A stretch of 64,000 nt of DNA, from positions 31,556-95,555 of the forward strand of contig JACIYT010000011.1 in NCBI GenBank assembly GCA_014359765.1, written 5' to 3'. The notes under the pieces are model-generated. The model was not told the origin of the DNA. It made no database searches and saw only the letters and a list, made by a program, of their open reading frames with translations. Of this stretch, positions 18,113 to 25,827 are shown in pieces. The position numbers and the translations under genes are program-made. Positions within the stretch are counted from its first letter, which is position 1. Every line of letters begins with the position of its first letter. The DNA is from Roseovarius sp. Lineage in GTDB: Bacteria > Pseudomonadota > Alphaproteobacteria > Rhodobacterales > Rhodobacteraceae.

Positions 18113-18688
18113 TCAGTTCAGGTTCGTGTCCATGGCCGCACCGGCGCCGAGCGCGGCGTGGCTCTCGGGCAGGGCGATTTCGTGGAAGGTGTAGCTCAGC
18201 GTGATCGTATGGACGTGCTGGCCCTCGCGGTCATCCACGATCGCGGGGTCCACGTAGAAGGTCACCGGCATCTGCACCCGCTCGCCGGGTTGCAACACCT
18301 GTTCGGTGAAACAGAAACACGCGATCTTGGTGAAAAAGCCGCCCGCCTCGTAGGGCACGACATTATAGCTCGCCTGGCCCGCCACCGGCCGGTCGGTGGG
18401 GTTGTAGGCCTCGTAGAACGCGAGCCCCGTCTCGCCGATGCGGATCTCGATCTGGCGTGCCATGGGCCGGAATTCCCACGGCATTCCGCGCTCCTTGCTC
18501 GCATCGAAACGCACCTTGATCGTCTGGTCGAGCACGGCGTCGCTGCCCGCCTCGGCCACGCCCGTCACCCCGCCAAAGCCGGTGACGCGGCAGAACCAGT
18601 CGTAGAACGGCACCGACGCCCAGGCGAGCCCTCCCATGAGCACCACCACGCCGACCAGCCGGGTCAGGGTCTTGAGGTTGCGATCCAT
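18113..18688 (-). CDS. ctaG: Cytochrome c oxidase assembly protein CtaG (Cox11)
   Basis: Delivers copper to the CuB site of subunit I. The 191-residue protein has one N-terminal membrane helix (LTRLVGVVVLMGGLAWASVPFYDWFC) and a periplasmic immunoglobulin-like domain with the copper-binding motif CFCF (KIACFCFTEQ). PVTFYVDPAIVDD near the end is typical. It begins a few bases after the 56-residue membrane protein gene, in the order usual for this family of clusters. Confidence 0.96.
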   Translation of the reverse strand: MDRNLKTLTRLVGVVVLMGGLAWASVPFYDWFCRVTGFGGVTGVAEAGSDAVLDQTIKVRFDASKERGMPWEFRPMARQIEIRIGETGLAFYEAYNPTDRPVAGQASYNVVPYEAGGFFTKIACFCFTEQVLQPGERVQMPVTFYVDPAIVDDREGQHVHTITLSYTFHEIALPESHAALGAGAAMDTNLN

Positions 18689-18693
18689 GATCC

Positions 18694-18864
18694 TCAGTCG
18701 CCTCCCTGTTGCGTGGTCTGCGCGGGCAGGGCAAAATTCTCGTTCGAGACCTTGGCGATGGTCAGGCCAAAGACCAGCGCGACAAAGCCCGCGAGCACGA
18801 GGCCGAGGCCCAGATTGCGCCCGAAGCGGCGCTTGTGCAGCTCATGCTCCTCGCGAAAGCTCAT
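18694..18864 (-). CDS. Small single-span membrane protein of the cta cluster
   Basis: A 56-residue protein starting [17 protein letters not shown], followed by one hydrophobic helix ([22 protein letters not shown]) and a short polar tail ending QTTQQGGD. The charged N-terminus and single helix suggest a cytoplasm-in orientation. Its ATG overlaps the ctaB stop codon (ATGA), and it ends 5 bp before ctaG, so it sits inside the operon. Small proteins at this place are common in Rhodobacteraceae and are usually called hypothetical or CoxF-like. The role in oxidase assembly is inferred only from position. Confidence 0.85.
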   Translation of the reverse strand: MSFREEHELHKRRFGRNLGLGLVLAGFVALVFGLTIAKVSNENFALPAQTTQQGGD

Positions 18865-19808
18865 GCCCAGCCCCCCAGGCCCAGACCGCGCATCGCCGCC
18901 TCGGCGAGAATCGCGGTGAAATGCGCGAAAAGATACCAGAGCGACAGCCGAAAGGCGCGCTTCTCCACCTGGTAATCATCCGCCTCGGCCTGCGCCTCGT
19001 CGCGCCGCCAGATCGCCACCGCATCGCGCAGGAAGAGCGCGTTGAACACCAGCGCCGTGGCCAGATAGACCGGCCCGCCGATGAGCGTGAACCCCGCTCC
19101 CACCGCCATCGCCGCAAGGATCACGGTATAGGCCAGGATATGCGCCCGCGTCGCGCGGCGGCCATGCGTCACGGTCAGCATCGGCACGCCCGCATTGTCA
19201 TAGTCGCCCCGCATGAAGAGGGCGAGCGCCCAGAAATGCGGCGGCGTCCACAGAAAGATCAGCGCGAACATCAGCACCGATTCGATGCTGATGCCGCCCG
19301 TCGCCGCCGCCCAGCCGATCATCGGCGGAAACGCCCCCGCGGCTCCGCCGATCACGATGTTCTGCGGCGTCCAGCGCTTCAGCCCGATGGTGTAGATCAC
19401 CACGTAGAAGAAGATGGTGAAGGCCAGCAGCCCCGCCGCCACCGCATTCGTGGCCAGCCACATCATCACCACCGCAAAGGCCGCAAGCGTGATGCCAAAG
19501 GCGAATGCCTCGTCGCGTGTCACCTTGCCGGCCGGGATGGGCCGCTTGCATGTGCGCCGCATTTTCGCGTCGATATCGGATTCCCACCACATGTTGAGGG
19601 CGCCCGACGCGCCGCCCCCCACGGCGATGAAGAGGATCGCCGCCAGCCCGATCACCGGATGCACCGCCACCGGCGCGGCCAGCATTCCCACCAGCGCGGT
19701 AAACACCACCAGCACCATCACCCGCGGCTTCAGCAGGGCGAGGAAATCGCCGAATCCCGCCTCGCCTTGTTGCGGGGGGCTGGCGCTGTGAAGGGTGGCG
19801 TCGCTCAT
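18861..19808 (-). CDS. ctaB: Protoheme IX farnesyltransferase (heme O synthase)
   Basis: Adds a farnesyl group to heme b, the first step to heme a. A 315-residue UbiA-family membrane enzyme with the two Asp-rich motifs [15 protein letters not shown] and the later loop (region [11 protein letters not shown]), and about nine helices. [19 protein letters not shown] is the usual opening. It follows ctaC after about 96 bp with a GC-rich hairpin. Confidence 0.95.
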   Translation of the reverse strand: MSDATLHSASPPQQGEAGFGDFLALLKPRVMVLVVFTALVGMLAAPVAVHPVIGLAAILFIAVGGGASGALNMWWESDIDAKMRRTCKRPIPAGKVTRDEAFAFGITLAAFAVVMMWLATNAVAAGLLAFTIFFYVVIYTIGLKRWTPQNIVIGGAAGAFPPMIGWAAATGGISIESVLMFALIFLWTPPHFWALALFMRGDYDNAGVPMLTVTHGRRATRAHILAYTVILAAMAVGAGFTLIGGPVYLATALVFNALFLRDAVAIWRRDEAQAEADDYQVEKRAFRLSLWYLFAHFTAILAEAAMRGLGLGGWA

Positions 19809-19864
19809 GGTCGGGATCTTCGGTCCTGTTTTCGGTCCTGTTGTGGTCCGTCGGTGTCAGGGAT

Positions 19865-19899
19865 GGGCGGGCGGGGCCGTCAGGAGGCCCCCCCCGCCC
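19865..19899 (-). terminator. GC-rich hairpin between ctaC and ctaB
   Basis: GGGCGGGCGGGGCC (19865-19878) pairs with the C-rich arm at 19886-19899 apart from one position, with a 7-nt loop. It lies just after the ctaC stop. Without a U-run it may only reduce readthrough into ctaB. Confidence 0.45.
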
Positions 19900-19904
19900 C
19901 GGTC

Positions 19905-20780
19905 TCAGTCGGCCAGGGCCACCTGCCGCGTGCGCGGGGTGCCGGCATATTCCTCGATCGCGCCATCGAGCCAGGCCTCGTATTCTGCCTCGCTCACGAC
20001 CTTGACGGTGATCGGCATATAGGCGTGGGCCTGCCCGCAGAGCTCGGAGCACTGGCCGAAATAGATGCCTTCCTTCTCGGCCTTGAACCACAGCTGCGCG
20101 AGCCGCCCCGGCACCGCGTCCTGCTTTACCCCGAAGGCGGGGATGGTCCAGCTATGGATCACGTCGGCCCCGGTCACGGTCATCACCACGGTCTTGCCCA
20201 CCGGCACGACCACGGCGGTATCGGTGGCCAGCAGGAACTCGTCGCGGCTGTAGCCGGCCTCGATCAGCTGCTGCTCGACCTCGGGCGTCATCCGGTTCTC
20301 GCCGCCGGTGGCGGGCGCGCCGATCATGTAGCTGTCGAACGCGAAATCGTGGTCGGTGTATTCATACCCCCAATACCACTGGTAGCCCGTCACCTTGATG
20401 TTGATCTCGCCCTCGGGGATTTCCTGCTGCTTGAACAGGATCGGCAGCGAATTGGCCCCGATGAAGACGAGAATCAGGATCGGCACGATGGTCCAGGCGA
20501 TCTCCAGCGGCGAATTATGGGTGAATTTCGCCGGGGTCGGATTGGCGCGGCGCGTGTAACGCAGCCCGGCATAGGCCAGCAACACCGTGACCAGGATCAC
20601 GATCGCGATGATGATCACGTTGATCGTGCCGTCCAGCCATTGCAGGTCGCGCGCAAGCTCGGTCGCCGCGGGCTGAAAGCCGATGCCGCCCTGAATCGGC
20701 GCGCCGACGATCTCCTGTGCGCTGGCAGGGAGGGCGGAAAGGGCGGCCAGAGCGGCCAGAAGGCTGGATTTGAGTCGCAT
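19905..20780 (-). CDS. ctaC: Cytochrome c oxidase subunit II
   Basis: Accepts electrons from cytochrome c through the binuclear CuA centre. The 291-residue product has a signal peptide, two membrane helices (about 53-75 and 92-115) and a periplasmic cupredoxin domain. The CuA ligands are present: H209, C243 and C247 ([11 protein letters not shown]), H251 and M254. YQWYWGYEY is the aromatic electron-entry region. It is the first gene of the leftward cta run and is divergent from tldD across a 200-bp gap with an FNR-type box. Confidence 0.97.
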   Translation of the reverse strand: MRLKSSLLAALAALSALPASAQEIVGAPIQGGIGFQPAATELARDLQWLDGTINVIIIAIVILVTVLLAYAGLRYTRRANPTPAKFTHNSPLEIAWTIVPILILVFIGANSLPILFKQQEIPEGEINIKVTGYQWYWGYEYTDHDFAFDSYMIGAPATGGENRMTPEVEQQLIEAGYSRDEFLLATDTAVVVPVGKTVVMTVTGADVIHSWTIPAFGVKQDAVPGRLAQLWFKAEKEGIYFGQCSELCGQAHAYMPITVKVVSEAEYEAWLDGAIEEYAGTPRTRQVALAD

Positions 20781-20924
20781 TGTTCACCCTGATCGTTGAG
20801 CGGTTCGTGTCCTCGTGGCGGGATCGTCCGGAAGATCCATGGAATCCCGTTGTCTCGGTCCCGTTTACAACCATAATATCACGCGCACCACAAGAATGCG
20901 CATTGCGGCAAAGGGACGCTTTTC

Positions 20925-20938
20925 TTGATCTGGATCAA
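20925..20938. promoter_or_regulatory. FNR/FnrL-type binding site
   Basis: TTGAT-CTGG-ATCAA matches the FNR consensus (TTGAT N4 ATCAA) perfectly. It lies 42 bp before the tldD start and about 145 bp upstream of ctaC, so it could activate one and repress the other under low oxygen. FnrL itself is not encoded here. Confidence 0.8.
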
Positions 20939-20980
20939 ATGCGCCCGATCCATGCCGTCGCCCGAGAGGATCCCCGCCCG

Positions 20981-22402
20981 ATGACCGACACGCCTTTCAG
21001 CCCCTTCGAGACCCGGTTCGATCGCGAAACGGCGCTCGCGCATCTGCGCGCGGCGACGCAAGGCGCCGAGGATGGCGAGCTCTTTCTGGAGCGCCGCCGC
21101 TCCGAGGCGCTGATGTTCGACGATGGCCGGCTCAGGACCGCCTCCTATGACGCGGCCGAGGGGTTCGGGCTGCGCGCGGTGCATGGCGAGGTGGCGGGCT
21201 ATGCGCATTCCACCGAGATGACCGAGGCCGCGCTGAAACGCGCGGTCGAGACCGCGCGCCTTGCCGTGGGGGCAGGGGGCGGCACGCTGGCGGATGGGCC
21301 GGCCCCCACGAATCGCCGCCTCTATACCGATGCCGATCCCGTCGCCGGGGCAAGTTTTGCGGTCAGGATCGAGACGCTGCGCGCGATCGACGCCTTTGCC
21401 CGCGGTCTCGATCCGCGGGTGGTGCAGGTCAGCGCCTCTTTCGCCGCCTCGCTTCAGGAGGTGGTGATCCTGCGCCCCGACGGCCAGGTTCTCTCCGATA
21501 CCCGCCCGATGAGCCGCGTCAATGTCTCGGTCATCGTCGAGGAGAATGGCCGCCGCGAGAGCGGCAGCGCGGGCGGCGGCGGGCGCGTGGGCCTCGATGG
21601 GCTGCTCGATCCCGCCGACTGGCAGGCCAGGACCCGCGAGGCGCTGCGCATTGCCCTCGTCAATCTCGCGGCCGAGGACGCGCCGGCGGGGGTGATGGAC
21701 GTGGTGCTCGGCCCCGGCTGGCCCGGCATTCTCCTGCATGAGGCGATCGGCCACGGGCTCGAGGGCGATTTCAACCGCAAGGGCAGCTCCGCCTTTGCCG
21801 GGCTGATGGGGCAGCGCATCGCCGCCCCCGGCGTCACCGTGTTCGACGATGGCACGATCCCCGACCGGCGCGGCAGCCTCACCATCGACGACGAGGGCAC
21901 GCCCTCGGCGCGCAACCTGCTGATCGAGGACGGAATCCTCGTGGGCTACATGCAGGACCGCCAGAACGCCCGCCTCATGGGCACGGCCCCCACCGGCAAC
22001 GGGCGGCGCGAGAGCCATGCCCACGCGCCCATGCCGCGCATGACCAATACCTTCATGACCGGCGGCGACGCCGCGCCCGGCGATCTGATCGCCGAGGTGA
22101 AGGACGGGCTCTATGCCGTGGGCTTTGGCGGCGGGCAGGTGGACATCACCAATGGCAAGTTCGTCTTTTCCTGCACCGAGGCCTACCGCGTGAAGAACGG
22201 CCGGATCGGCGCCCCTGTCAAGGGCGCCACGCTCATCGGCGACGGCGCCACCGCGCTCCGTCATATCCGCGGACTCGGCAACGACATGGCGCTCGACCCC
22301 GGCATGGGAAGCTGCGGCAAGCAGGGCCAATGGGTGCCGGTGGGCGTGGGTCAGCCCACGGTGCTCATCGGCGGGCTGACGGTGGGCGGATCGGCGGTGT
22401 GA
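20981..22402 (+). CDS. tldD: Metalloprotease TldD
   Basis: A 473-residue protein of the TldD/PmbA family, which with TldE forms a zinc protease that degrades unfolded peptides and processes some RiPPs. The zinc motif HEAIGH lies at 253-258 in PGILLHEAIGHGLEGDFNRKGSSAFAG. NTFMTGGDAAPGDLIAEVKDGLYAVGFGGGQVDITNGKFVF is typical. ATG 20981 has GAGAGGA upstream; the longer open frame would run across the FNR box. No tldE/pmbA partner is visible in the window. Confidence 0.93.
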   Translation: MTDTPFSPFETRFDRETALAHLRAATQGAEDGELFLERRRSEALMFDDGRLRTASYDAAEGFGLRAVHGEVAGYAHSTEMTEAALKRAVETARLAVGAGGGTLADGPAPTNRRLYTDADPVAGASFAVRIETLRAIDAFARGLDPRVVQVSASFAASLQEVVILRPDGQVLSDTRPMSRVNVSVIVEENGRRESGSAGGGGRVGLDGLLDPADWQARTREALRIALVNLAAEDAPAGVMDVVLGPGWPGILLHEAIGHGLEGDFNRKGSSAFAGLMGQRIAAPGVTVFDDGTIPDRRGSLTIDDEGTPSARNLLIEDGILVGYMQDRQNARLMGTAPTGNGRRESHAHAPMPRMTNTFMTGGDAAPGDLIAEVKDGLYAVGFGGGQVDITNGKFVFSCTEAYRVKNGRIGAPVKGATLIGDGATALRHIRGLGNDMALDPGMGSCGKQGQWVPVGVGQPTVLIGGLTVGGSAV

Positions 22403-22421
22403 GGGGGCGGCGCCCCCTCAC
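22399..22421. terminator. Bidirectional hairpin over the tldD and PfkB kinase stops
   Basis: GTGAGGGGGC and GCCCCCTCAC form a perfect 10-bp stem with a 3-nt loop. The tldD stop lies in the left arm and the stop of the convergent kinase lies in the right arm, so one hairpin can serve both genes. Confidence 0.6.
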
Positions 22422-23407
22422 CCCTCGAGCAGCCCCTGCGCCGCGAAGAGCGCGGCGACATCCGCCTCGGGGCGCGCGCCGTAATGGCCGATCACCTCGG
22501 CGGCGGCAATGCAGCCCATCCGCCCGGCCACCGCGAGCGGCTTGCCCGTCGCGAGGCCATAGAGGAACCCGGCGGCGAACTGATCGCCCGCGCCGGTGGT
22601 ATCGACCGGATCGACGCGGGCGACGGGCACGCTCACGCTCTCCTCGCCCTCGACGATCACCACGTCATGCCCCGAGCGCGTGCAGACGATGAGCCCGCTC
22701 TCGCGCGCGGCCTGTTCCAGCGCCGCGCCGAGATCGTCGGTCTGGTAGAGCGCGCGCCATTCATGCTCGTTGCCGATGACGAAATCGAGCCGCCCCAGCA
22801 GGGCGCGGAAATCGGCGCGGTGCCGCTCGACGCAGAAGGGATCCGAGAGGGTAATGCCCGCGCGCCCGCCGCCTGCGCGCGCTGCGCGCGCCGCCGCCTC
22901 GAACGCGGCCTTGCCCTTGGGCTTGTCATAGAGATAGCCCTCGAGAAAGAGGATCTGCGCCCCGCCCGCCACCGACTGCGGCACGTCGGCCTCGTCGAGA
23001 TCGGTCGAGATGCCGAGATAGGTGTTCATCGAGCGCTCGCCATCGGGCGTCACGAAGATCATCGAGCGCGAGGTGGGCAGGTCGCCCGCGCGCGGCGGGT
23101 TGACGAAATCGGTGCCCGAGGCGCGCATCGCCTCGGCGTAATACTGCCCGAGCGCGTCATCGCTCACCCGCCCGATGAAGGCGGTGGACAGGCCGAGCGC
23201 GCCGATCCCGGCGACGGTATTGGCGACCGATCCGCCGGGCATCTGCCGCCCTCCGGTCATGTTCTCGTAGAGAAATTCGGCGCGCTCGGTCTCGATGAGC
23301 TGCATCACGCCCTTGTCGATCGCCATGCGGGCGAGAAAATGATCGTCGCATTGCGCGATCACATCGACGATGGCGTTGCCGATGCCGACAATCTGGTATT
23401 GGGTCAT
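22418..23407 (-). CDS. PfkB family kinase, adenosine-kinase-like
   Basis: A 329-residue ribokinase-fold enzyme. The GG hinge appears as GGSVANTVAGIGALG, and the C-terminal PfkB signature DTTGAGDQFAAGFLYG holds the catalytic Asp. YQIVGIGNAIVDVIAQCDDHFL and QLIETERAEFLYENM match proteins annotated as adenosine kinases in alphaproteobacteria; other nucleosides or sugars are possible. Its ATG overlaps the nth stop (ATGA), so the two are co-translated. Confidence 0.85.
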   Translation of the reverse strand: MTQYQIVGIGNAIVDVIAQCDDHFLARMAIDKGVMQLIETERAEFLYENMTGGRQMPGGSVANTVAGIGALGLSTAFIGRVSDDALGQYYAEAMRASGTDFVNPPRAGDLPTSRSMIFVTPDGERSMNTYLGISTDLDEADVPQSVAGGAQILFLEGYLYDKPKGKAAFEAAARAARAGGGRAGITLSDPFCVERHRADFRALLGRLDFVIGNEHEWRALYQTDDLGAALEQAARESGLIVCTRSGHDVVIVEGEESVSVPVARVDPVDTTGAGDQFAAGFLYGLATGKPLAVAGRMGCIAAAEVIGHYGARPEADVAALFAAQGLLEG

Positions 23408-24048
23408 GGGGTCTTGTCCTCATGGGGGCAGAGATCGCGGATCAGGCAGGTGCCGCAGGCGGGCTTGCGCGCGCGGCAGGTATAGCGGCCATGCAGGATC
23501 AGCCAGTGATGCGCGTGGCGCTGGAAATCGACGGGCACATTGTCCTCGATGGCGCGCTCGACGGCCTCCACCGTCTTGCCGGGGCAGATGCCGGTGCGGT
23601 TGCCGATGCGAAAGATATGGGTATCGACCGCCTGCGCCGGATAACCCCACCACATGTTGAGCACGACATTGGCGGTCTTGCGCCCGACGCCGGGCAGCGA
23701 TTGCAGGGCGGCGCGGGAATTGGGCACCTCGCCGCCATACTCCTCGACGAGGATGCGGCTGAGTTTCATCACGTTTTTCGCCTTGTTGCGGTAGAGGCCG
23801 ATGGTCTTGATATGCTGCGTGAGCCCCTCTTCGCCAAGCGCCAGCATCTTCTCCGGCGTGTCGGCGATCTGGAAGAGCGCGCGCGTGGCCCGGTTCACGC
23901 CTGCATCGGTGGCCTGCGCCGAGAGCGCGACGGCGACGAGCAGGGTAAAGGCGTTGACATGATCGAGCTCGCCCTTCGGTTCGGGCTCGGCGGCCTGAAA
24001 GCGGGCGAAGATCTCGCGGAGGGTGTGATAATCGAGCTGGCGCGCCAT
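23404..24048 (-). CDS. nth: Endonuclease III
   Basis: A DNA glycosylase/AP lyase for oxidised pyrimidines in base-excision repair. The 214-residue protein has the HhH motif LPGVGRKTANVVLNMWWG (catalytic Lys in GRKTA), the catalytic Asp in VDTHIFRIGNRTG, and a C-terminal [4Fe-4S] motif C-x6-C-x2-C-x5-C (CRARKPACGTCLIRDLC). ATG 24048 gives the usual MARQLDYHTLREIF start. It is divergent from the Ada-like repair gene about 100 bp away. Confidence 0.95.
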   Translation of the reverse strand: MARQLDYHTLREIFARFQAAEPEPKGELDHVNAFTLLVAVALSAQATDAGVNRATRALFQIADTPEKMLALGEEGLTQHIKTIGLYRNKAKNVMKLSRILVEEYGGEVPNSRAALQSLPGVGRKTANVVLNMWWGYPAQAVDTHIFRIGNRTGICPGKTVEAVERAIEDNVPVDFQRHAHHWLILHGRYTCRARKPACGTCLIRDLCPHEDKTP

Positions 24049-24145
24049 GGCCCTCCTATGACGCGAAACCGGGGATTGCGCAACATTCGGGTCGCGGGCC
24101 GCGCGCGCGCGGCCTATCTTGTGGCGAAATGACCGAGGGGCCACG

Positions 24146-24970
24146 ATGTCCGAGAGCTATCACTACAATGTCATGCGCCGGGCCATCGCGCTCATCGACG
24201 CGCGCGGCGAGGGGATGACGCTCGAGGCGCTGGCGGGCGAGATGGGGATGAGTGCGGCGCATTTCCAGCGGCTCTTCTCGGCCTGGGTGGGGGTGTCTCC
24301 GAAGCGGTATCAGCAATATCTGGCGCTTGGCCACGCCAAGGAGATGCTGGCGCGGCGCTTTACCACGCTGGAGGCGGCAGCGGCGGCGGGGCTGTCGGGG
24401 ACGGGGCGGCTGCACGATCTCTTTCTGCGGTGGGAGGCGATGAGCCCCGGCGAGTTCGCGCGCGGCGGCGCGGGGCTCGTGATCCGGCACGGCTGGTTCG
24501 ACACGCCCTTTGGCGAGGCGCTCGCCATGGGCACGGGGCGCGGCCTCTGCGGGCTGGCCTTTGTCGCCGAGACGGGGCGGGAGGCGGCCATGGCCGATCT
24601 CTGCGCGCGCTGGCCCGGGGCCGATTTCATCGAGGATCCCGAGGCGATCGCCCCCTGGGTGACGGCGGCGTTCTCGGGCCGGGGCGAGGCGGCGCTGCAC
24701 ATGATCGGGGCGCCCTTTCAGATCAAGGTCTGGGAGGCGCTTCTCACCATCCCCTCGGGTCATGTCACCACCTATTCCGAGATCGCCCGCGCCATCGGCC
24801 ATCCGCGCGCCGTGCGCGCCGTCGGCACCGCCGTGGGGCGCAACCCGGTGAGCTATCTCATCCCCTGCCACCGCGCGCTTCGCAAATCGGGCGCGCTGGG
24901 GGGCTATCACTGGGGGTTGCCGGTCAAGCGCGCGCTGCTGGCATGGGAGAGCGCGCGCGCCGAGGCATAG
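24146..24970 (+). CDS. AraC-HTH plus methylated-DNA-protein cysteine methyltransferase
   Basis: A 274-residue two-domain protein: an AraC-type helix-turn-helix at about 10-100 (TLEALAGEMGMSAAHFQRLFSAWVGVSPKRYQQYL) and an AGT domain from about 115, with acceptor C241 in LIPCHRALRKSGALGGYHWGLPVKRALL. It repairs O6-alkylguanine by suicidal transfer. It resembles Ada without the N-terminal zinc-cysteine module, so it cannot sense methylphosphotriesters as E. coli Ada does. ATG 24146 is preferred over 24119 because of GAGGGG upstream. Confidence 0.92.
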   Translation: MSESYHYNVMRRAIALIDARGEGMTLEALAGEMGMSAAHFQRLFSAWVGVSPKRYQQYLALGHAKEMLARRFTTLEAAAAAGLSGTGRLHDLFLRWEAMSPGEFARGGAGLVIRHGWFDTPFGEALAMGTGRGLCGLAFVAETGREAAMADLCARWPGADFIEDPEAIAPWVTAAFSGRGEAALHMIGAPFQIKVWEALLTIPSGHVTTYSEIARAIGHPRAVRAVGTAVGRNPVSYLIPCHRALRKSGALGGYHWGLPVKRALLAWESARAEA

Positions 24971-25091
24971 GCGGGAAATCGCCCGGAATTCTCCCCAAAG
25001 GGGCCTTGGGGCCGGGTTCGATATTGCATATCATCGGCTTGTCCCCGACCAGATCGGGCAGGTTCATCAACGGCATCAACGAGGCATTTCC

Positions 25092-25748
25092 ATGATCCGA
25101 GCAAACAAGACCCTTCTCGCCCTCTCGGGCGCCGCCCTTCTTCTTGTGACGGCCTGCACCGATCCCAACCAGGTGGCGGGGCAGGACCCCAATCAGAAGA
25201 CGAAGCAGGGCGCGCTCATCGGCGGCATCCTTGGCGCCGGCACCGGGGCGGTGGTCAGCGACAACCGGGCCAAGGGCGCGATTCTCGGCGGGGCGATCGG
25301 GGCGCTTGGCGGGGCGGCCATCGGCAGCGCGCTCGACCGGCAGGCGGCGGAACTGCGCCAGCAGCTCGGCAACGAGGTGGGGGTCGTCAATACCGGCGAC
25401 CGGCTGATCGTGACGATGCCGCAGGACATCCTCTTTGCGACCGACAGTTTCACCGTGGCACCGGGGCTGCGCGACGACCTCTTTACCGTGGCCCGGAGCC
25501 TTCAGAAATATCCCGACACCACCGTTCAGGTCGTGGGCCATACCGACAGCACCGGATCGGCCAGCTACAACCAGACGCTGTCGGAGCGCCGGGCGGCGGC
25601 GGTGACGGATGTGCTCTTGCAGGGTGGGGTTCCCGCCGCGCGCCTGCGCAGCATCGGACGCGGCGAGGATCAGCCCGTGGCCTCGAACCTCACGCCCGAG
25701 GGCCGTGCGCAGAACCGCCGGGTGGAAATCGTGATCCTGCCCAACTGA
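25092..25748 (+). CDS. OmpA-family lipoprotein
   Basis: A 218-residue envelope protein. The signal peptide ends in a lipobox (LVTAC, acylated Cys at 22). A glycine-zipper segment follows (GALIGGILGAGTGAVV ... GAILGGAIGALGGAAIGSAL), then an OmpA_C peptidoglycan-binding domain (about 100-215) with FATDSFTVAP, VVGHTDSTGSASYNQTLSERRAAAV and AQNRRVEIVI. It resembles the Pal/YiaD type of lipoproteins that tether outer membrane and wall. A 3'-end motif and hairpin follow. Confidence 0.93.
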   Translation: MIRANKTLLALSGAALLLVTACTDPNQVAGQDPNQKTKQGALIGGILGAGTGAVVSDNRAKGAILGGAIGALGGAAIGSALDRQAAELRQQLGNEVGVVNTGDRLIVTMPQDILFATDSFTVAPGLRDDLFTVARSLQKYPDTTVQVVGHTDSTGSASYNQTLSERRAAAVTDVLLQGGVPAARLRSIGRGEDQPVASNLTPEGRAQNRRVEIVILPN

Positions 25749-25775
25749 GGCCGGCGCCGGCCCCCGGCGGCGCAT

Positions 25776-25797
25776 GAGTATTTGGAGAAAGATGAAG
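25776..25797 (+). other. 3'-end motif GAGTATTT...AAAGATGAAG, copy 2
   Basis: A 22-nt sequence 27 nt past the OmpA lipoprotein stop, matching 19 of 22 bases of the copy after ctaE, and directly joined to a GC-rich hairpin in the same order. Confidence 0.6.
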
Positions 25798-25827
25798 CGG
25801 GGGCGGTCACGCGAGGGCCGCCCCCGC
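25797..25827. terminator. Hairpin between the OmpA lipoprotein and formate dehydrogenase genes
   Basis: GCGGGGGCGG and CCGCCCCCGC form a perfect 10-bp stem. It follows the conserved motif on the plus strand and covers the stop codon of the convergent formate dehydrogenase gene, so it may end both transcripts. Confidence 0.6.

Noticed and set aside
16493..18919. 808-codon frame opposite SURF1, ctaE and ctaG
   Set aside because: Overlaps three well-supported genes and has no recognisable domain.
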